From JALZKA01 sp963786495 (GTDB lineage: Bacteria > Actinomycetota > Thermoleophilia > Solirubrobacterales > 70-9), in assembly GCA_963786495.1 (NCBI GenBank), contig CAWAZL010000004.1, forward strand, positions 248,001 through 312,000: a stretch of 64,000 nt of DNA. The letters are read 5' to 3'. The translations under genes and the position numbers were made by a program. Under the pieces are notes generated by a model. The model searched no databases, was not told the origin of the DNA, and saw only the letters and a list, made by a program, of their open reading frames with translations. Below, piece after piece: positions 50,442-60,053 of the stretch (position 1 is its first letter; each line of letters starts with the position of its first letter).

Positions 50442-52796
50442 ATGCACCTCAGTCCATCTCAATCAAGGGGTTCAAGTCGTTCCCCGATCGCACGAACCTG
50501 GAGTTCGCTCCAGGCGTAAGCGTGATCGTCGGGCCCGAACGGCTGCGGCAAGTCGAACGTCACCGATGCCGTGCTGTGGGCGCTTGGCGAGCAGAGCCCG
50601 CTCTCGGTGCGCGGCCAGTCGATGCAGGACATGGTCTACACGGGCGGCGAGGGCGTGGGGCCCAGCCGCTACGCCGAGGTCGAGGTCGTCCTCGCCACTG
50701 ACGAGGGCGACGACGAGCCGCTCGGATTCTCCGAGGTCTCGATCCGCAGCGCGCCTCGATCGCATCCGGTGACGGCGAATACCGCCTCAACGGCGCTCGC
50801 TGCCGCCTGGCCGACGTCGTCGACGTCCTCTCCGACATGAACCTCGGCGGCGAGATGCACTCCGTCATCAGCCAGGGCCGCGTCGAGGAGATCGTCAACT
50901 CGAAGCCGCGCCACCGCCGCATCCTGGTCGAGGAGGCCGCCGGCCTCTCGAAGCACCGCAAGCGCCGCCGCCGCGCCCAGCTTCGGCTGGAGCGCACGCA
51001 GGACAATCTCGACCGCGCGCTCGACGTCGAGCGCGAGGCCCGCCGCCGCCTGCGCCCGCTGAAGCAGCAGGCCCAGGCCGCCGACATCCACTCCCGCCTC
51101 GAGCGCGAGTCGAACGAGCTGCGCGCCCAGCTCCTGGCCGCCGAGGCGGGTGCGGGCGCCGAGGAGCTCGCCGCAGCCGAGAAGCGCGCGGCCGCAGGCG
51201 CGCAAGCAGCGCGAGGCGGTCGAGGCCGATCTGGCGGTCGTCACCAAGAAGCGCTCGGAGATCGAGGCGCGCCTCGCCGACCGCGACCGCGAGCGCACCG
51301 AGGCATGGGGGCGCCTGACGAGCCTCCGCGCCGCGGGCGAGCGACTTTCGGCCCGCGCCGACGCGCTGGCCGCTCGCCGCGACCATCTGCGCCACGAACT
51401 CGAGCGTCGCCGCTCCGCGCTCGGGTGCGCTGGCCGCCGAGATCGCCGCCGAGGCCGAGCGGGCCGGGCGGCGACCCGGTCGACGTCGGGCTCGAGCGCG
51501 CGGTCACCGCCACGCGCGAGGCGTTCGAGGCGCTCGGCCGTGCGCAGGGCGCCGACTCCGAAGGCGACGCGCGCGACCGAGGTCGGCCGTGCCCGTGACT
51601 CGCTCGACCTGGCGGCCCGCACCGCGCGGCAGCTCGAGGACCTCCTCGGCCGCCGGCGCCAGGACTCGATCGAGCGCCGCATCACGATCGAGGGCGATCT
51701 TTTGCAGGACGTCGAGGCCTTGTGCGAGGCGGCAGCCACCGCGCGCGACGCCACCGGCAAGCGGGCCGACGTCGCTCGAGGCCAGGACGCTCAGCGAGTC
51801 CGAGTCCGACGAGACGACCGCCGCCCTGCGCGAATGCTCGCGCCAGGACGCCGAGATCCAGGCCCGCCTGCGGACCGCGGGCGAGGAAGTGACGCAGGCC
51901 GAGGTGCGCGCCGCGCACCTGCGCGACCGCTCGCGACGAGGCCGCAGGCGAGCTCAAGCGGATCTCCGAGGCGCTCGGCCGCGAGATCGCTCCGGCGGAC
52001 AAGCCGCTCGACCGAAACCGAGCGCACCGAGATCGACGCGAAGCTCGAGCGGCTCGCTCGCCGCCGCGAGGCGCTGGGCCCCGTCAATCCCCTCGCCGAG
52101 CGCGAGTACGAGGAGGCCAGGACCTACGTCCAGGAGCTCGAGGAGCAGCGCACGGACCTCGAGGCGGCGATGAAGGAGCTCGAGGGCCTGATCGCCGAGA
52201 CCGACCGCAAGATCACCGCCGACTTCGAGGAGACCTTCGAGGCGGCGCGCAAGAACTTCGAGGAGCTGATCGAGCACCTATTCCCGGGAGGCCGCGGTCG
52301 CCTCCGGCTGGTCACCGAGCGCACGCCGAAGCCGGTGATCGGCGGAGGCGAGGCTCCCGCGGCCGAAGGCGAAGCGCCCGACGACGATCCCGACGAGGAG
52401 GCGCAGAGCGACTTCGAGGGGCACGGCGTCGAGATCGAGGTGACGCCGGCGGGGAAGGCCATGCGAAAGCTCCAGCTGCTCTCGGGCGGCGAGAAGTCGC
52501 TGGTGGCGCTTGCCTTCGTCTTCTCCGTCTTCATGGCGCGCCCCTCGCCCTTCTACATCCTCGACGAGGTCGAGGCCGCGCTCGACGACGCGAACATCGA
52601 CCGCTTCCTCCAGCTCGTCCGCCGCTTCTCGGACCGCGCGCAGTTCATCGTGGTCACGCACCAGAAGCGCACGATGGACGCGGCCGACGTCCTCTACGGC
52701 GTCTCGATGGCGCGCGGCGGCATCACCAAGGTCGTCTCGCGCCGCATGCCGGAAGCCGCAGAACAGCCATCGCTCGAAGCTGCCGACGCGGCTTAG
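50442..52796 (+). CDS. smc: Chromosome segregation ATPase SMC, short form (many frameshifts)
   Basis: About 785 codons, against roughly 1,150-1,200 for typical SMC. The N-terminal head has SISIKGFKSFPDRTNLEFAP and, across an extra C near 50535, the Walker A GPNGCGKSNVTDAVLWALGE. GRVEEIVNSKPRHRRILVEE follows. A long coiled coil runs to about 52280. The C-terminal head has LQLLSGGEKSLVALAF (signature motif) and FYILDEVEAALDDANIDRF (Walker B). At the mid-point (about 51460-51580) only a short loop (GGDPVDVGLERAVTATREAF) is found in place of the ~150-residue hinge. At least eight frame changes occur. ScpA and ScpB are at 9685-11018. The start is probably ATG 50442, with a base missing just after it. 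Confidence 0.85.
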
Positions 52797-52832
52797 GCCG
52801 GCGTCGGGGCAGCCGCGACTGTCTGCTTCGGG

Positions 52833-53835
52833 ATGACTGGAGTGGGAAGACGTCTTCGTGCTGCGCGATGGCGTGAGGCACCTCGGCTCGGGCAAGCCGA
52901 AGCCGCGGAAGCACGCCGCAGGGTTCTTCGGGCGTCTTCGCGACAATCTCGTCGCGCAGCCGCAGGCGCATGACGGCCGAGGTCTCGGCGAGCTTCTTCG
53001 ACCGGCTCGACGCTGAGGCGTTCGAGCGCCTGGAGGAGGCGCTGATCCTCGCCGACGTCGGCGCTCCGGTGACCGCCGACGTCGTCGGTCGCCTCGAGAC
53101 CGAGGTGTCCACGGGCGCTGTGGCGCAGGGGGACGCGGCGCGCGCACGCGTCTGGTCGAGCTCTTGGCCGAGGTGGCGCAGCCCGACGGCCCCCCTCGCA
53201 TCGACCTGACCCATGGACCGACGGTGATCATGGTCGTCGGCGTGAACGGGACCGGCAAGACGACCACGATCGGAAAGCTCGCGCATCTCGATGTCGTCGC
53301 GGCTCGGGCGCCGCACGATCGTCGGCGCCGCGGACACCTACCGCGCTGCCGCGATCGAGCAGCTCGAGACGTGGGCGGAGCGCTCGGGAACCGAGATCGT
53401 GAAGGGACAGCCGGGCGGCGACCCGGGTGCGGTCGTCTTCGACTCGATCGCCGCGGCCGAGGCCCGCGGTGCCGACGTCGTGATCATCGACACGGCGGGC
53501 CGGCTCCACACCCACGGCAACCTGATGGAGGAGCTTGCCAAGGTCAGAGCGTGTCGCGAGCAAGCGTCTCGAGGGCGCTCCTCACGAGACGCTGATCGTG
53601 ATCGACGCGACCACCGGTCAGAACGGCCTCCGCCAGGCTCGCGCCTTCGCCGAGGCCGCCGGAGTGACGGGCGTCGTCCTGACGAAGCTCGACGGCACGG
53701 CCAAGGGCGGCATCGCGCTTGGCGATCGCGTCCGAGTTGGGAACGCCGGTAAAGATGATCGGCGTGGGGGAGGGGCTCGAGGACCTGCGGCCCTTCGACG
53801 CGCGCGAGTTCTGCGAGGCACTGATCGGTGATTGA
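52833..53835 (+). CDS. ftsY: Signal recognition particle receptor FtsY (many frameshifts)
   Basis: About 334 codons over several frames. GVRHLGSGKPKPRKHAAGFF, then MTAEVSASFFDRLDAEAFER and LEEALILADVGAPVTADVV (N domain), VGVNGTGKTTTIGKLAH (G1), IVGAADTYRAAAIEQLETWA, VIIDTAGRLHTHGNLMEELA, LIVIDATTGQNGLRQARAFA, VLTKLDGTAKGGIAL and finally GTPVKMIGVGEGLEDLRPFD. It docks SRP-ribosome complexes at the membrane. The stop at 53833-53835 shares one base with the next ATG. The shifts are near 52850, 52960, 53150, 53290, 53550 and 53725. Confidence 0.92.
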
Positions 53836-56673
53836 TGTCTAGCCCCAGCCTGCTCGAACGCGAGGCCGAACTGAAGGTCCTCGACGCCGCGATCGGTCGT
53901 CTCGCCGAAGGCAGAGGCGGAGCGGTCGCGATCGAGGGACCGCCGGGGATCGGCAAGACGGCTCTCCTGGAGGGCGCCGTGACAAGCCTCGCGGACGCCG
54001 GACTGGAGACGATTCAGGCTCGCTGCGGCGAGTTCGAAATGGACTTTCCCTTCGGCGTGGCTCGCCAGTTGTTTGAGCGCCGAGTGGTCGGCGGGACCGC
54101 CAAGGCCCGCGCCCGACTCTTGGAAGGCGCGGCTGCACACGCCGCTCCGGCGCTCGGGCTTCAGCTCGAAGACGAGGCCGAGGACGCAGCCGCGGCGCCG
54201 AGCGCCGACCTGCCTTTCACGGTGATCCACGGGCTCTACTGGCTGCTGGTGAAGCTCTCCGAGAAAGGGCCTCTGGCCGTCGTCGTGGACGACGCGCCAC
54301 TGGTGCGACGACTCGAGCCTTCGGTTCCTCACCTATCTCGTCCCGCGGCTCAGCGACCTACCCGTGCTGCTGCTTGTCGCCTCGCGGCCCGCCGCGCCCG
54401 AGCGTGCCGCAGCGATGGGCGCGATCCTGGGCGGCCGAGATGTCGAGCGCATCGTCCCGGAGCCGCTGGGAGCGGAAGGCTCGCGCGCCCTCCTGGAGCT
54501 CGCGCTCGAGCGCCCGGCGGACGAGGCCTTCGCCGAGGCCTGCCACGAGGCAAGCGGGGGGAACCCGTTCCTGCTCTCCGAGTTGGCCACGAGCCTCGTC
54601 GCCGACGCCGTCGAGCCGGTGGCGGATAACGCGGATCGTGTTCGCGGCCTCGTGCCTGCCGCCGTGGTGAACTCCGTCCTGATGCGGATCGGGCGCATGC
54701 CGGCTCCCTGCGGCGACCTGGCTGCCGCGGTGGCCGTGCTTGGGTCCGAGGTCGAGCCGCGCAGCGCGGCAGCATTGGCCGGCGTCGAGCTCGACGCCCT
54801 CGCGGGGCCGCTCGAGGGCCTCGAGCGCGCCGGCATCCTGGCGCCCGAGCGCCCGCTTCGCTTCGTGCACCCGCTCCTTCGCGAGGCGGTTCGCGCAGAG
54901 CTTCCCCTGGCGCGGCGTGAGGCACTCCACGCCAGCGCCGCGGCACTCCTTCGAGCCGAGGGCGCGAAGGCGGGCGAGGTCGCCCACCATCTGCTCGACG
55001 CCCCGCGCGTCGGTGCTCGTGAGACCGTTTCGACGCTTCGGGAGGCGGCCACGGAAGCGGTTGCCGGTGGCGCTCCCGAGGCGGCCGTCACCTACCTCTT
55101 GCGCGCGCTGGCGGAGCCGCCCTCGGCTGACGTTCAGGCCGGGCTCCGCTACGAGCTGGGTATGGCGGGCTGGCTGTCCGGGCGCGATCCCGGCGTCCTG
55201 ATCGACGATCTTCGGGCCGGCCTCAACGGCGCCTGGAGTCCGTCTGAGCGCGCGACGCGGTCGATCTCTGTTGCGCGCGCGGTCGCGTCGTTCGGCGATG
55301 TCCCGCAGGCTTTCGAGGTGCTGGAAGGCCAGATCGAAGCGGCCGGGGGAGGCGAAGGTGAGGCGGCTGCGCGCCTGCGTGCCGAGTACGCCACGCTTGG
55401 GCTCCTGCACCCCGACACGCGCGACCGCGCAATCGAGCGGCTTGAACGGCGGGGCGAGCCGAAGGGAACAGAGGTCAAAGACTTGCTGGAGCTCTGCCCT
55501 CTGGCGATGCTGCGCTCGCTCGACCGATCGGCCGACGAAGCGGCTCAGATCGCGGAGTCGGCGCTCGACGGTGAGAGGCTGCTCGATTCGGAAGGGCCGG
55601 ACGCAACCGCCTTCCACATGGCTCTCTTCGTCCTCATGGTCACCGACCACTATGAATCGGCCGTCACACACCTCGAGCGGGCGACGGAGCTGGCCAGCCG
55701 CGGCGGATCGGCATACGGATTCGGGTCAGTCGCCGCGATGGCATCGGTCCTTCACTGGCGCCGTGGCGAGGTCGCGAGGGCTGAGGCCAGGGCTCAGAGC
55801 GCCATCGACGCGGGCATCGTGCCTCCGTTCACCTTGCCGCTGGTGATCACATGCCTGATCCTCGCCCTGACCGACCGCGGGGAGCTGAACCGAGCCGACG
55901 CGGAAGTGGCGATGTTCGGCAACATCCACGACCTGCCGGAGCTGATGCAGATCAACACGGCCTTCTTCGCGAGCGGCATCCTGCGGCTCGCCCAGGGCCG
56001 CCCTGAGGATGCGCTCGCCGACCTGGAGGAACACGACCTCAGAAACCGCAGGCTGGGGATCACGAACCCAAATGTCCCCTGGCGGCCGGTCGCGGTGGAG
56101 GCGGCGATGAGGCTCGGCGACCAGGATCGTGCGCGCAGCCTCGCCGATGACGAGATGGAGCACGCCCACCGGTGGGGAACCCACTCGGCGATGGGCCAGG
56201 CCTATCGCGCCGCGGGCTTGGCCAAGGGCGAAGAGGGGATCGAGGACCTCCGCCAGGCTGTTTCTGAGCTCGAGCAATCGCCGAGCGTTCGCGAGCTGAC
56301 GCTCGCCCACATCGACCTGGGCTCGGCCCTCCGGCGCGCTGGCGAGCGCAAGGAGGCTCGCGAGCACTTGACCGTGGGACTTGACCTCGCTCGAAGGATG
56401 GGCGCGGCGCGCTTCGCGACGCTCGCCCACGACGAGCTCAAGGTGGCGGGCGCAAAACCCAGGCGCCTGCAGTTCTCAGGCGTCGAATCGCTCACCGCGG
56501 CCGAGCGGCGAGTCGCGGAGATGGCGGCGGACGGCATGCCTAATCGCGAGATCGCCCAGACACTTTTCCTGTCGACGCGCACCGTCGAGAACCACCTCAG
56601 CCGCGTCTACCGCAAGCTCGATCTTGCGTCGCGAACGGAGCTTGGCGAAGCCCTTTCTCTCGTCCCCGCCTAG
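53835..56673 (+). CDS. Large LuxR-family (LAL/MalT-like) transcriptional regulator (one frameshift)
   Basis: About 945 codons. The N-terminal STAND ATPase has AIEGPPGIGKTALLEGAV (Walker A, residues 35-52) and VVVDDAHWCDDSSLRFL (Walker B) once an extra C near 54297 is removed. A TPR-like helical sensor region covers residues 300-860. The C-terminal LuxR helix-turn-helix is LTAAERRVAEMAADGMPNRE then LFLSTRTVENHLSRVYRKLD. Such regulators switch promoters in response to a small ligand or protein. It is translationally linked to ftsY by a one-base overlap, an unusual neighbour. Target genes are unknown; the nested palindrome after its stop may be a site for it. Confidence 0.88.
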
Positions 56674-56681
56674 GCACGGCT

Positions 56682-56729
56682 CACGCCTGAGATTCGAAAG
56701 ATGAGTGGTCTCCACTCATGACAGGCGTG
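56682..56729. promoter_or_regulatory. Nested palindrome after the LuxR-type regulator
   Basis: ATGAGTGG-TCT-CCACTCAT at 56701-56719 is a perfect eight-base inverted repeat. It is enclosed by an outer pair CACGCCTG (56682-56689) and CAGGCGTG (56722-56729). The double symmetry fits a transcription terminator or cruciform for the regulator gene, or a dimer-binding operator for the small genes that follow. No T-run is present. Confidence 0.5.
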
Positions 56730-56779
56730 GCCTGAGCCTCGATGCTCCTCGGGTAATGAGCAGACGAGGAGGCATTGAG

Positions 56780-56800
56780 ATGAACGGACGGAACCGCTAG
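56780..56800 (+). CDS. Six-codon minigene ahead of the small ORF
   Basis: ATG AAC GGA CGG AAC CGC TAG encodes MNGRNR. It has a good ribosome-binding sequence (GACGAGGAGG, 56763-56772) eight bases upstream, while the next gene's ATG (56801) directly abuts its stop and lacks its own site. It may couple translation to the next gene, or mark a lost base that would fuse the two frames. Confidence 0.35.
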   Translation: MNGRNR

Positions 56801-56989
56801 ATGCCCGCGGATGTGCGCAACGACCGGATTTTGCTTCGGCTCGAGCTCGACGAGGGCTCCGAGCCGATCAGCGGACTTCTGATCGGCGCGGACGGCACGG
56901 AGGAAGCGTTCAACGGCTGGCTCGCGCTAGCGGCCGCGATTGAGCGCGCGACACACGCAATCGACAGCCCACAGAAGGCAGTGACATGA
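56801..56989 (+). CDS. Small protein of unknown function
   Basis: A 62-residue soluble protein, acidic, with ILLRLELDEGSEPISGLLIG and FNGWLALAAAIERATHA. It could form a short beta-hairpin followed by a helix. It overlaps the downstream exported protein gene by four bases (ATGA), so the two are a translation unit. I do not recognise a family. Confidence 0.5.
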   Translation: MPADVRNDRILLRLELDEGSEPISGLLIGADGTEEAFNGWLALAAAIERATHAIDSPQKAVT

Positions 56990-57360
56990 AAATCAGAACG
57001 AAGATCGCAATCGGCGCAGCACTATTGGCGGTCGTGGCCATTCCCGGCTCGGCGACAGCCGGGGGCAACGACTCCGCCAAGGCCAAGGTGAAGGTCAAGC
57101 TGGAGGTGCACGACGTCGGGCAGCCCAACGCGGACCTCTTTGACGGCACGGTGAAGTCGGATAAGGGAGCATGCACGAAGAAGGGCCGCAGCGTCACTCT
57201 GCTTCGCGACGGCGACTTCCTCGCTTCCTCGGAGCTAGAGGCGGACGGAACGTTCCATTTCGAGGACGACAATCCCCATCCCGGCGGCACGTACAAGGCC
57301 AAGGTCACTTCGTCGGAGAAGTGCAAGACCGGGGTTTCAAACAAGGTCACCGCAAGCTGA
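56986..57360 (+). CDS. Small exported protein with a beta-sandwich-like fold
   Basis: A 124-residue protein. Signal peptide: IAIGAALLAVVAIPGSATAG (residues 7-26). The mature part has two cysteines (GACTKKG and SEKCKTG) and alternating strands (RSVTLLRDGDFLASSELEAD, TYKAKVTSSEK). This looks like a small Ig- or transthyretin-like beta domain. Function is unknown. It is coupled to the preceding 62-residue protein and ends 27 bases before ffh. Confidence 0.55.
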   Translation: MKIRTKIAIGAALLAVVAIPGSATAGGNDSAKAKVKVKLEVHDVGQPNADLFDGTVKSDKGACTKKGRSVTLLRDGDFLASSELEADGTFHFEDDNPHPGGTYKAKVTSSEKCKTGVSNKVTAS

Positions 57361-57387
57361 TCCCCTGATGCGGCGTAAGCTCAGCGC

Positions 57388-58722
57388 GTGTTTGACGCGC
57401 TGAGCGATCGTCTTCAATCCACGCTTTCCGACGTCCGCAGCCGTGGCAAGCTCACGGAGGCGGACGTCGACAAGGCGATGCGGGAGATCCGGCTTGCCCT
57501 GCTCGAGGCGGACGTCAACTTCAAGGTCGTAAAGGAGTTCACGGCCAAGGTCAAGGAGCGTTGCCTGGGCGCGGCCGTTCTCGAGGCGCTCGATCCTGGC
57601 CAGCAGGTCACGAAGATCGTCAACGAGGAGCTGGCTTCGCTCATGGGCGGCGCCAGCCGCGACCTCGCCTTCGCCTCGTCCGGGCCCACGGTGATCCTGA
57701 TGGCGGGGCTTCAGGGTTCGGGCAAGACGACCGCCTGCGCCAAGCTCGCCCGCCTGCTGGGCGAGCAGGGAAGGAATGTCGCCCTCGCGGCCTGCGACAC
57801 GCAGCGGCCGGCGGCGGTCGAGCAGCTCGTGACCATGGGCAAGCGCGCGAATGCGCACGTCTATCAGCAGGGCACCGAGCGCAGCCCGGTCGACATCGCC
57901 GAGTGGGCGCTCGGTCAGGCGAAGAAGGAGGCTCGCGACGTCCTGATCGTCGACACCGCGGGCCGCCTGCACGTCGACGAGGACCTGATGGATGAGCTGG
58001 TGGAGATCCGCAAGCGCGTGAAGCCCCACGACGTCCTGCTCGTCGTCGACGCGATGACCGGTCAGGACGCGGTGAACGTCGCGGAAGCGTTCGGCGAGCG
58101 CGCCGAGTTCGATGGCGTCGTCATGACCAAGCTCGACGGCGACGCTCGCGGCGGCGCGGCGCTTTCGGTCCGCGCGGTCACCGGCAAGCCGATCATGTAC
58201 GCGTCGGTGGGGGAGCGGATCGAACAGCTCGAGCGCTTCCATCCCGAGCGGATGGCGACCCGGATCCTCGGGATGGGCGACATGATGACCCTGATCGAGA
58301 AGGCCGAAGCCGTCCACGACGCCGATTCGGCGGCCGAGCTCGAGCGGAAGATTCGAAGGCAGGAGTTCACGCTCGAGGATTTCCTGACCCAGATGCGCCA
58401 GGTCCGCAAGATGGGCCCGCTCACGAGCGTGATGGGAATGATGCCCGGCATGGGCAAGGCGATGAAGCAGATGCGTGCGGGCGACATGGACGAATCAGAG
58501 CTCGACCGGGTCGAGGCGATCATTCTCTCGATGACGCCTGCCGAGCGGGCGAACCCCGAGGTGATCAACGGATCGCGGCGCAAGCGGATCGCGCGCGGTT
58601 CAGGCACGACGGTTCAGGCCGTGAACCAGCTCGTCAAGCAGTTCGCACAGATGCGAAAGATGATGGCCGCGCTCTCCAAGGGCAAGATGCCCGATATGGC
58701 CTCGTTGATGCGAGGCCGTTAG
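57388..58722 (+). CDS. ffh: Signal recognition particle protein Ffh
   Basis: A 444-residue SRP GTPase. The NG domain has MAGLQGSGKTTACAKLARLL (G1, near residue 106), CDTQRPAAVEQL, VLIVDTAGRLHVDEDLMDEL and VMTKLDGDARGGAALS. The methionine-rich M domain (MGPLTSVMGMMPGMGKAMKQ near 345 and KRIARGSGTTVQAVNQLVKQ near 395) binds signal peptides and SRP RNA. It is intact and works with FtsY encoded upstream. GTG start at 57388. Confidence 0.97.
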   Translation: MFDALSDRLQSTLSDVRSRGKLTEADVDKAMREIRLALLEADVNFKVVKEFTAKVKERCLGAAVLEALDPGQQVTKIVNEELASLMGGASRDLAFASSGPTVILMAGLQGSGKTTACAKLARLLGEQGRNVALAACDTQRPAAVEQLVTMGKRANAHVYQQGTERSPVDIAEWALGQAKKEARDVLIVDTAGRLHVDEDLMDELVEIRKRVKPHDVLLVVDAMTGQDAVNVAEAFGERAEFDGVVMTKLDGDARGGAALSVRAVTGKPIMYASVGERIEQLERFHPERMATRILGMGDMMTLIEKAEAVHDADSAAELERKIRRQEFTLEDFLTQMRQVRKMGPLTSVMGMMPGMGKAMKQMRAGDMDESELDRVEAIILSMTPAERANPEVINGSRRKRIARGSGTTVQAVNQLVKQFAQMRKMMAALSKGKMPDMASLMRGR

Positions 58723-58725
58723 TGA

Positions 58726-58739
58726 GGGGCTTTGGCCCC
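58726..58739 (+). terminator. Hairpin after ffh
   Basis: GGGGC-TTTG-GCCCC forms a five-base-pair GC stem three bases after the ffh stop. A second hairpin, GCGCC-GTA-GGCGC, follows at about 58757-58769. Neither has a T-tract, so termination efficiency is uncertain. Confidence 0.4.
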
Positions 58740-58773
58740 GAAAGCAGCATGTGCAAGCGCCGTAGGCGCGCGT

Positions 58774-58813
58774 AAGAGGTATCTCCGTCCTGCGATCACC
58801 CCGCTAACCTCTT
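58774..58813 (+). promoter_or_regulatory. Leader stem ahead of rpsP
   Basis: AAGAGGT at 58774-58780 can pair with ACCTCTT at 58807-58813, closing a 26-base loop and ending seven bases before the rpsP ATG at 58821. The AAGAGG arm is itself the best ribosome-binding-like sequence in the region. A structure here could control translation of S16 and the genes behind it, but this is only a fold seen by eye. Confidence 0.3.
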
Positions 58814-58820
58814 CCGCCGC

Positions 58821-59075
58821 ATGGCTGTCCGAATCAGACTTAGAAGGGTGGGTTCACGCAAGAACCCGATCTGGCGCGTTGTCGTTGCCGACAAACGCTC
58901 GCCCCGTGACGGCCGCACGATCGAGACGATCGGCCACTACAACCCGCAGACCGAGCCGTCGACCATCGTCCTGGACGAGGAGCGCGCACAGCACTGGATC
59001 GACCACGGTGCTCAGCCGAGCCCGACGGTCGCCCGCCTGCTTCGCACCAAGGGCATCGGCGTCACCGGCACTTAG
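58821..59075 (+). CDS. rpsP: 30S ribosomal protein S16
   Basis: An 84-residue S16. MAVRIRLRRVGSRKNPIWRV, VVADKRSPRDGRTIETIGHY and NPQ follow the family pattern exactly. It is the first gene of the classical rpsP-khpA-rimM-trmD-rplS run, from which rimM is missing here. Confidence 0.97.
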   Translation: MAVRIRLRRVGSRKNPIWRVVVADKRSPRDGRTIETIGHYNPQTEPSTIVLDEERAQHWIDHGAQPSPTVARLLRTKGIGVTGT

Positions 59076-59084
59076 AGCCGGAGC

Positions 59085-59330
59085 ATGGCCTCGCCCGCGA
59101 CCGAGCTTGTCGAGTATCTGGTCCGCGCGATCGTCGAGGAGCCCGACTCGGTCGAGGTTGAGGAGTTCGACGAGGGCGAGGAGCTGATCCTCGAGATCAA
59201 AGTCGCCGACGGGGACCTTGGCCGCGTGATCGGCAAGGAGGGCCGCGTCGCCAAGTCGATCCGCACGATCGCCCGCGCCGCCGGCGCCCGTGAAGAGCGC
59301 CGCATCTCGGTCGACATCGTCGAGGACTAG
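59085..59330 (+). CDS. khpA: KH-domain RNA-binding protein KhpA
   Basis: An 81-residue single KH domain. GRVIGKEGRVAKSIRTIARA near residues 46-65 includes the G-x-x-G RNA-contact loop (GKEG). The N-terminal YLVRAIVEEPDSVEVEEF is typical of KhpA, which acts with KhpB on many small RNAs and transcripts. It lies nine bases after rpsP. Between its stop and trmD there is only a REP palindrome, where rimM is normally found. Confidence 0.95.
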   Translation: MASPATELVEYLVRAIVEEPDSVEVEEFDEGEELILEIKVADGDLGRVIGKEGRVAKSIRTIARAAGAREERRISVDIVED

Positions 59331-59338
59331 GGATCCCG

Positions 59339-59355
59339 GAGGGGTCAGACCCCTC
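59339..59355. repeat. REP palindrome immediately upstream of trmD
   Basis: GAGGGGTC-A-GACCCCTC, identical to the left flank copy of the RAYT gene, followed by ACACTCCGCTCATC and then the trmD ATG at 59370. The repeat and its tail therefore make up the whole khpA-trmD intergenic region and the trmD translation-initiation region. Confidence 0.95.
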
Positions 59356-59369
59356 ACACTCCGCTCATC

Positions 59370-60053
59370 ATGCGAATCGACGTCTTCACCCTGTTTCCCG
59401 AGTGGTTCGAGTGGTTCCGGGGCCAGCGCCATATGGCCAACGTTCTCGGGACCGGGACCGAGCTTCAGACGTTCCACTGGCGCGACACAACTCCGCTTAC
59501 GGGCGGGCAGGTTGACGACTCGCCCTATGGGGGCGGGGCGGGGATGGTCCTGCGGGTAGATGTCGTGGATGCCGCGCTCAAGGCCGCTTACGGGGAGGGA
59601 AAGGCGCCCGCGCGGACGATCGTCTTGGCGCCGACGGGGCGCCAGTTCGACGACGCGCTGGCCTCGGAATTGGCTGGCGAGGATCACATCGCCCTTCTCT
59701 GCGGGCGCTACGAGGGGTTCGACGAGCGGGTGCACGACCACTTGGCGACGGACGTCGTCTCGATCGGGCCATACGTGATTGCGGGCGGGGAGCTGGCCGC
59801 GATGGTCGTCGCCGACGCGGTTACGCGGAAGCTCCCCGGCGCCCTCGGGCATGAGGACTCGGCGCTCGAGGAGTCGTTCTCGCCGGCGCTCGACGGCGCG
59901 CCCGAATACCCGCACTACACGCGCCCTGCCGAGCATCGCGGCTGGGAGGTGCCGGAGGTTCTCCTTTCCGGGGACCATGCCAAGGTGCGCGAATGGCGCT
60001 TGGCGCGCAGTCGTGATCGCTACCATTCGCGCCCGCACGGACCTCAGCCCTGA
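59370..60053 (+). CDS. trmD: tRNA (guanine-37-N1) methyltransferase
   Basis: A 227-residue SPOUT-class methyltransferase. MRIDVFTLFPEWFEWFRG, TTPLTGGQVDDSPYGGGAGM, LCGRYEGFDERVHDHLATD and ISIGPYV-type SIGPYVIAGGELAAMVVADA (the trefoil-knot SAM site) are all present, with YPHYTRPAEHRGWEVPEVLL near 185. It prevents frameshifting at tRNA G37. ATG 59370 has no Shine-Dalgarno sequence; a REP lies just before it. Confidence 0.96.
   Translation: MRIDVFTLFPEWFEWFRGQRHMANVLGTGTELQTFHWRDTTPLTGGQVDDSPYGGGAGMVLRVDVVDAALKAAYGEGKAPARTIVLAPTGRQFDDALASELAGEDHIALLCGRYEGFDERVHDHLATDVVSIGPYVIAGGELAAMVVADAVTRKLPGALGHEDSALEESFSPALDGAPEYPHYTRPAEHRGWEVPEVLLSGDHAKVREWRLARSRDRYHSRPHGPQP

Noticed and set aside
49651..53835. 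rnc, smc and ftsY as pseudogenes
   Set aside because: All key motifs are present in order and only the frame changes. Loss of three such genes in a row is implausible; sequence error fits better.
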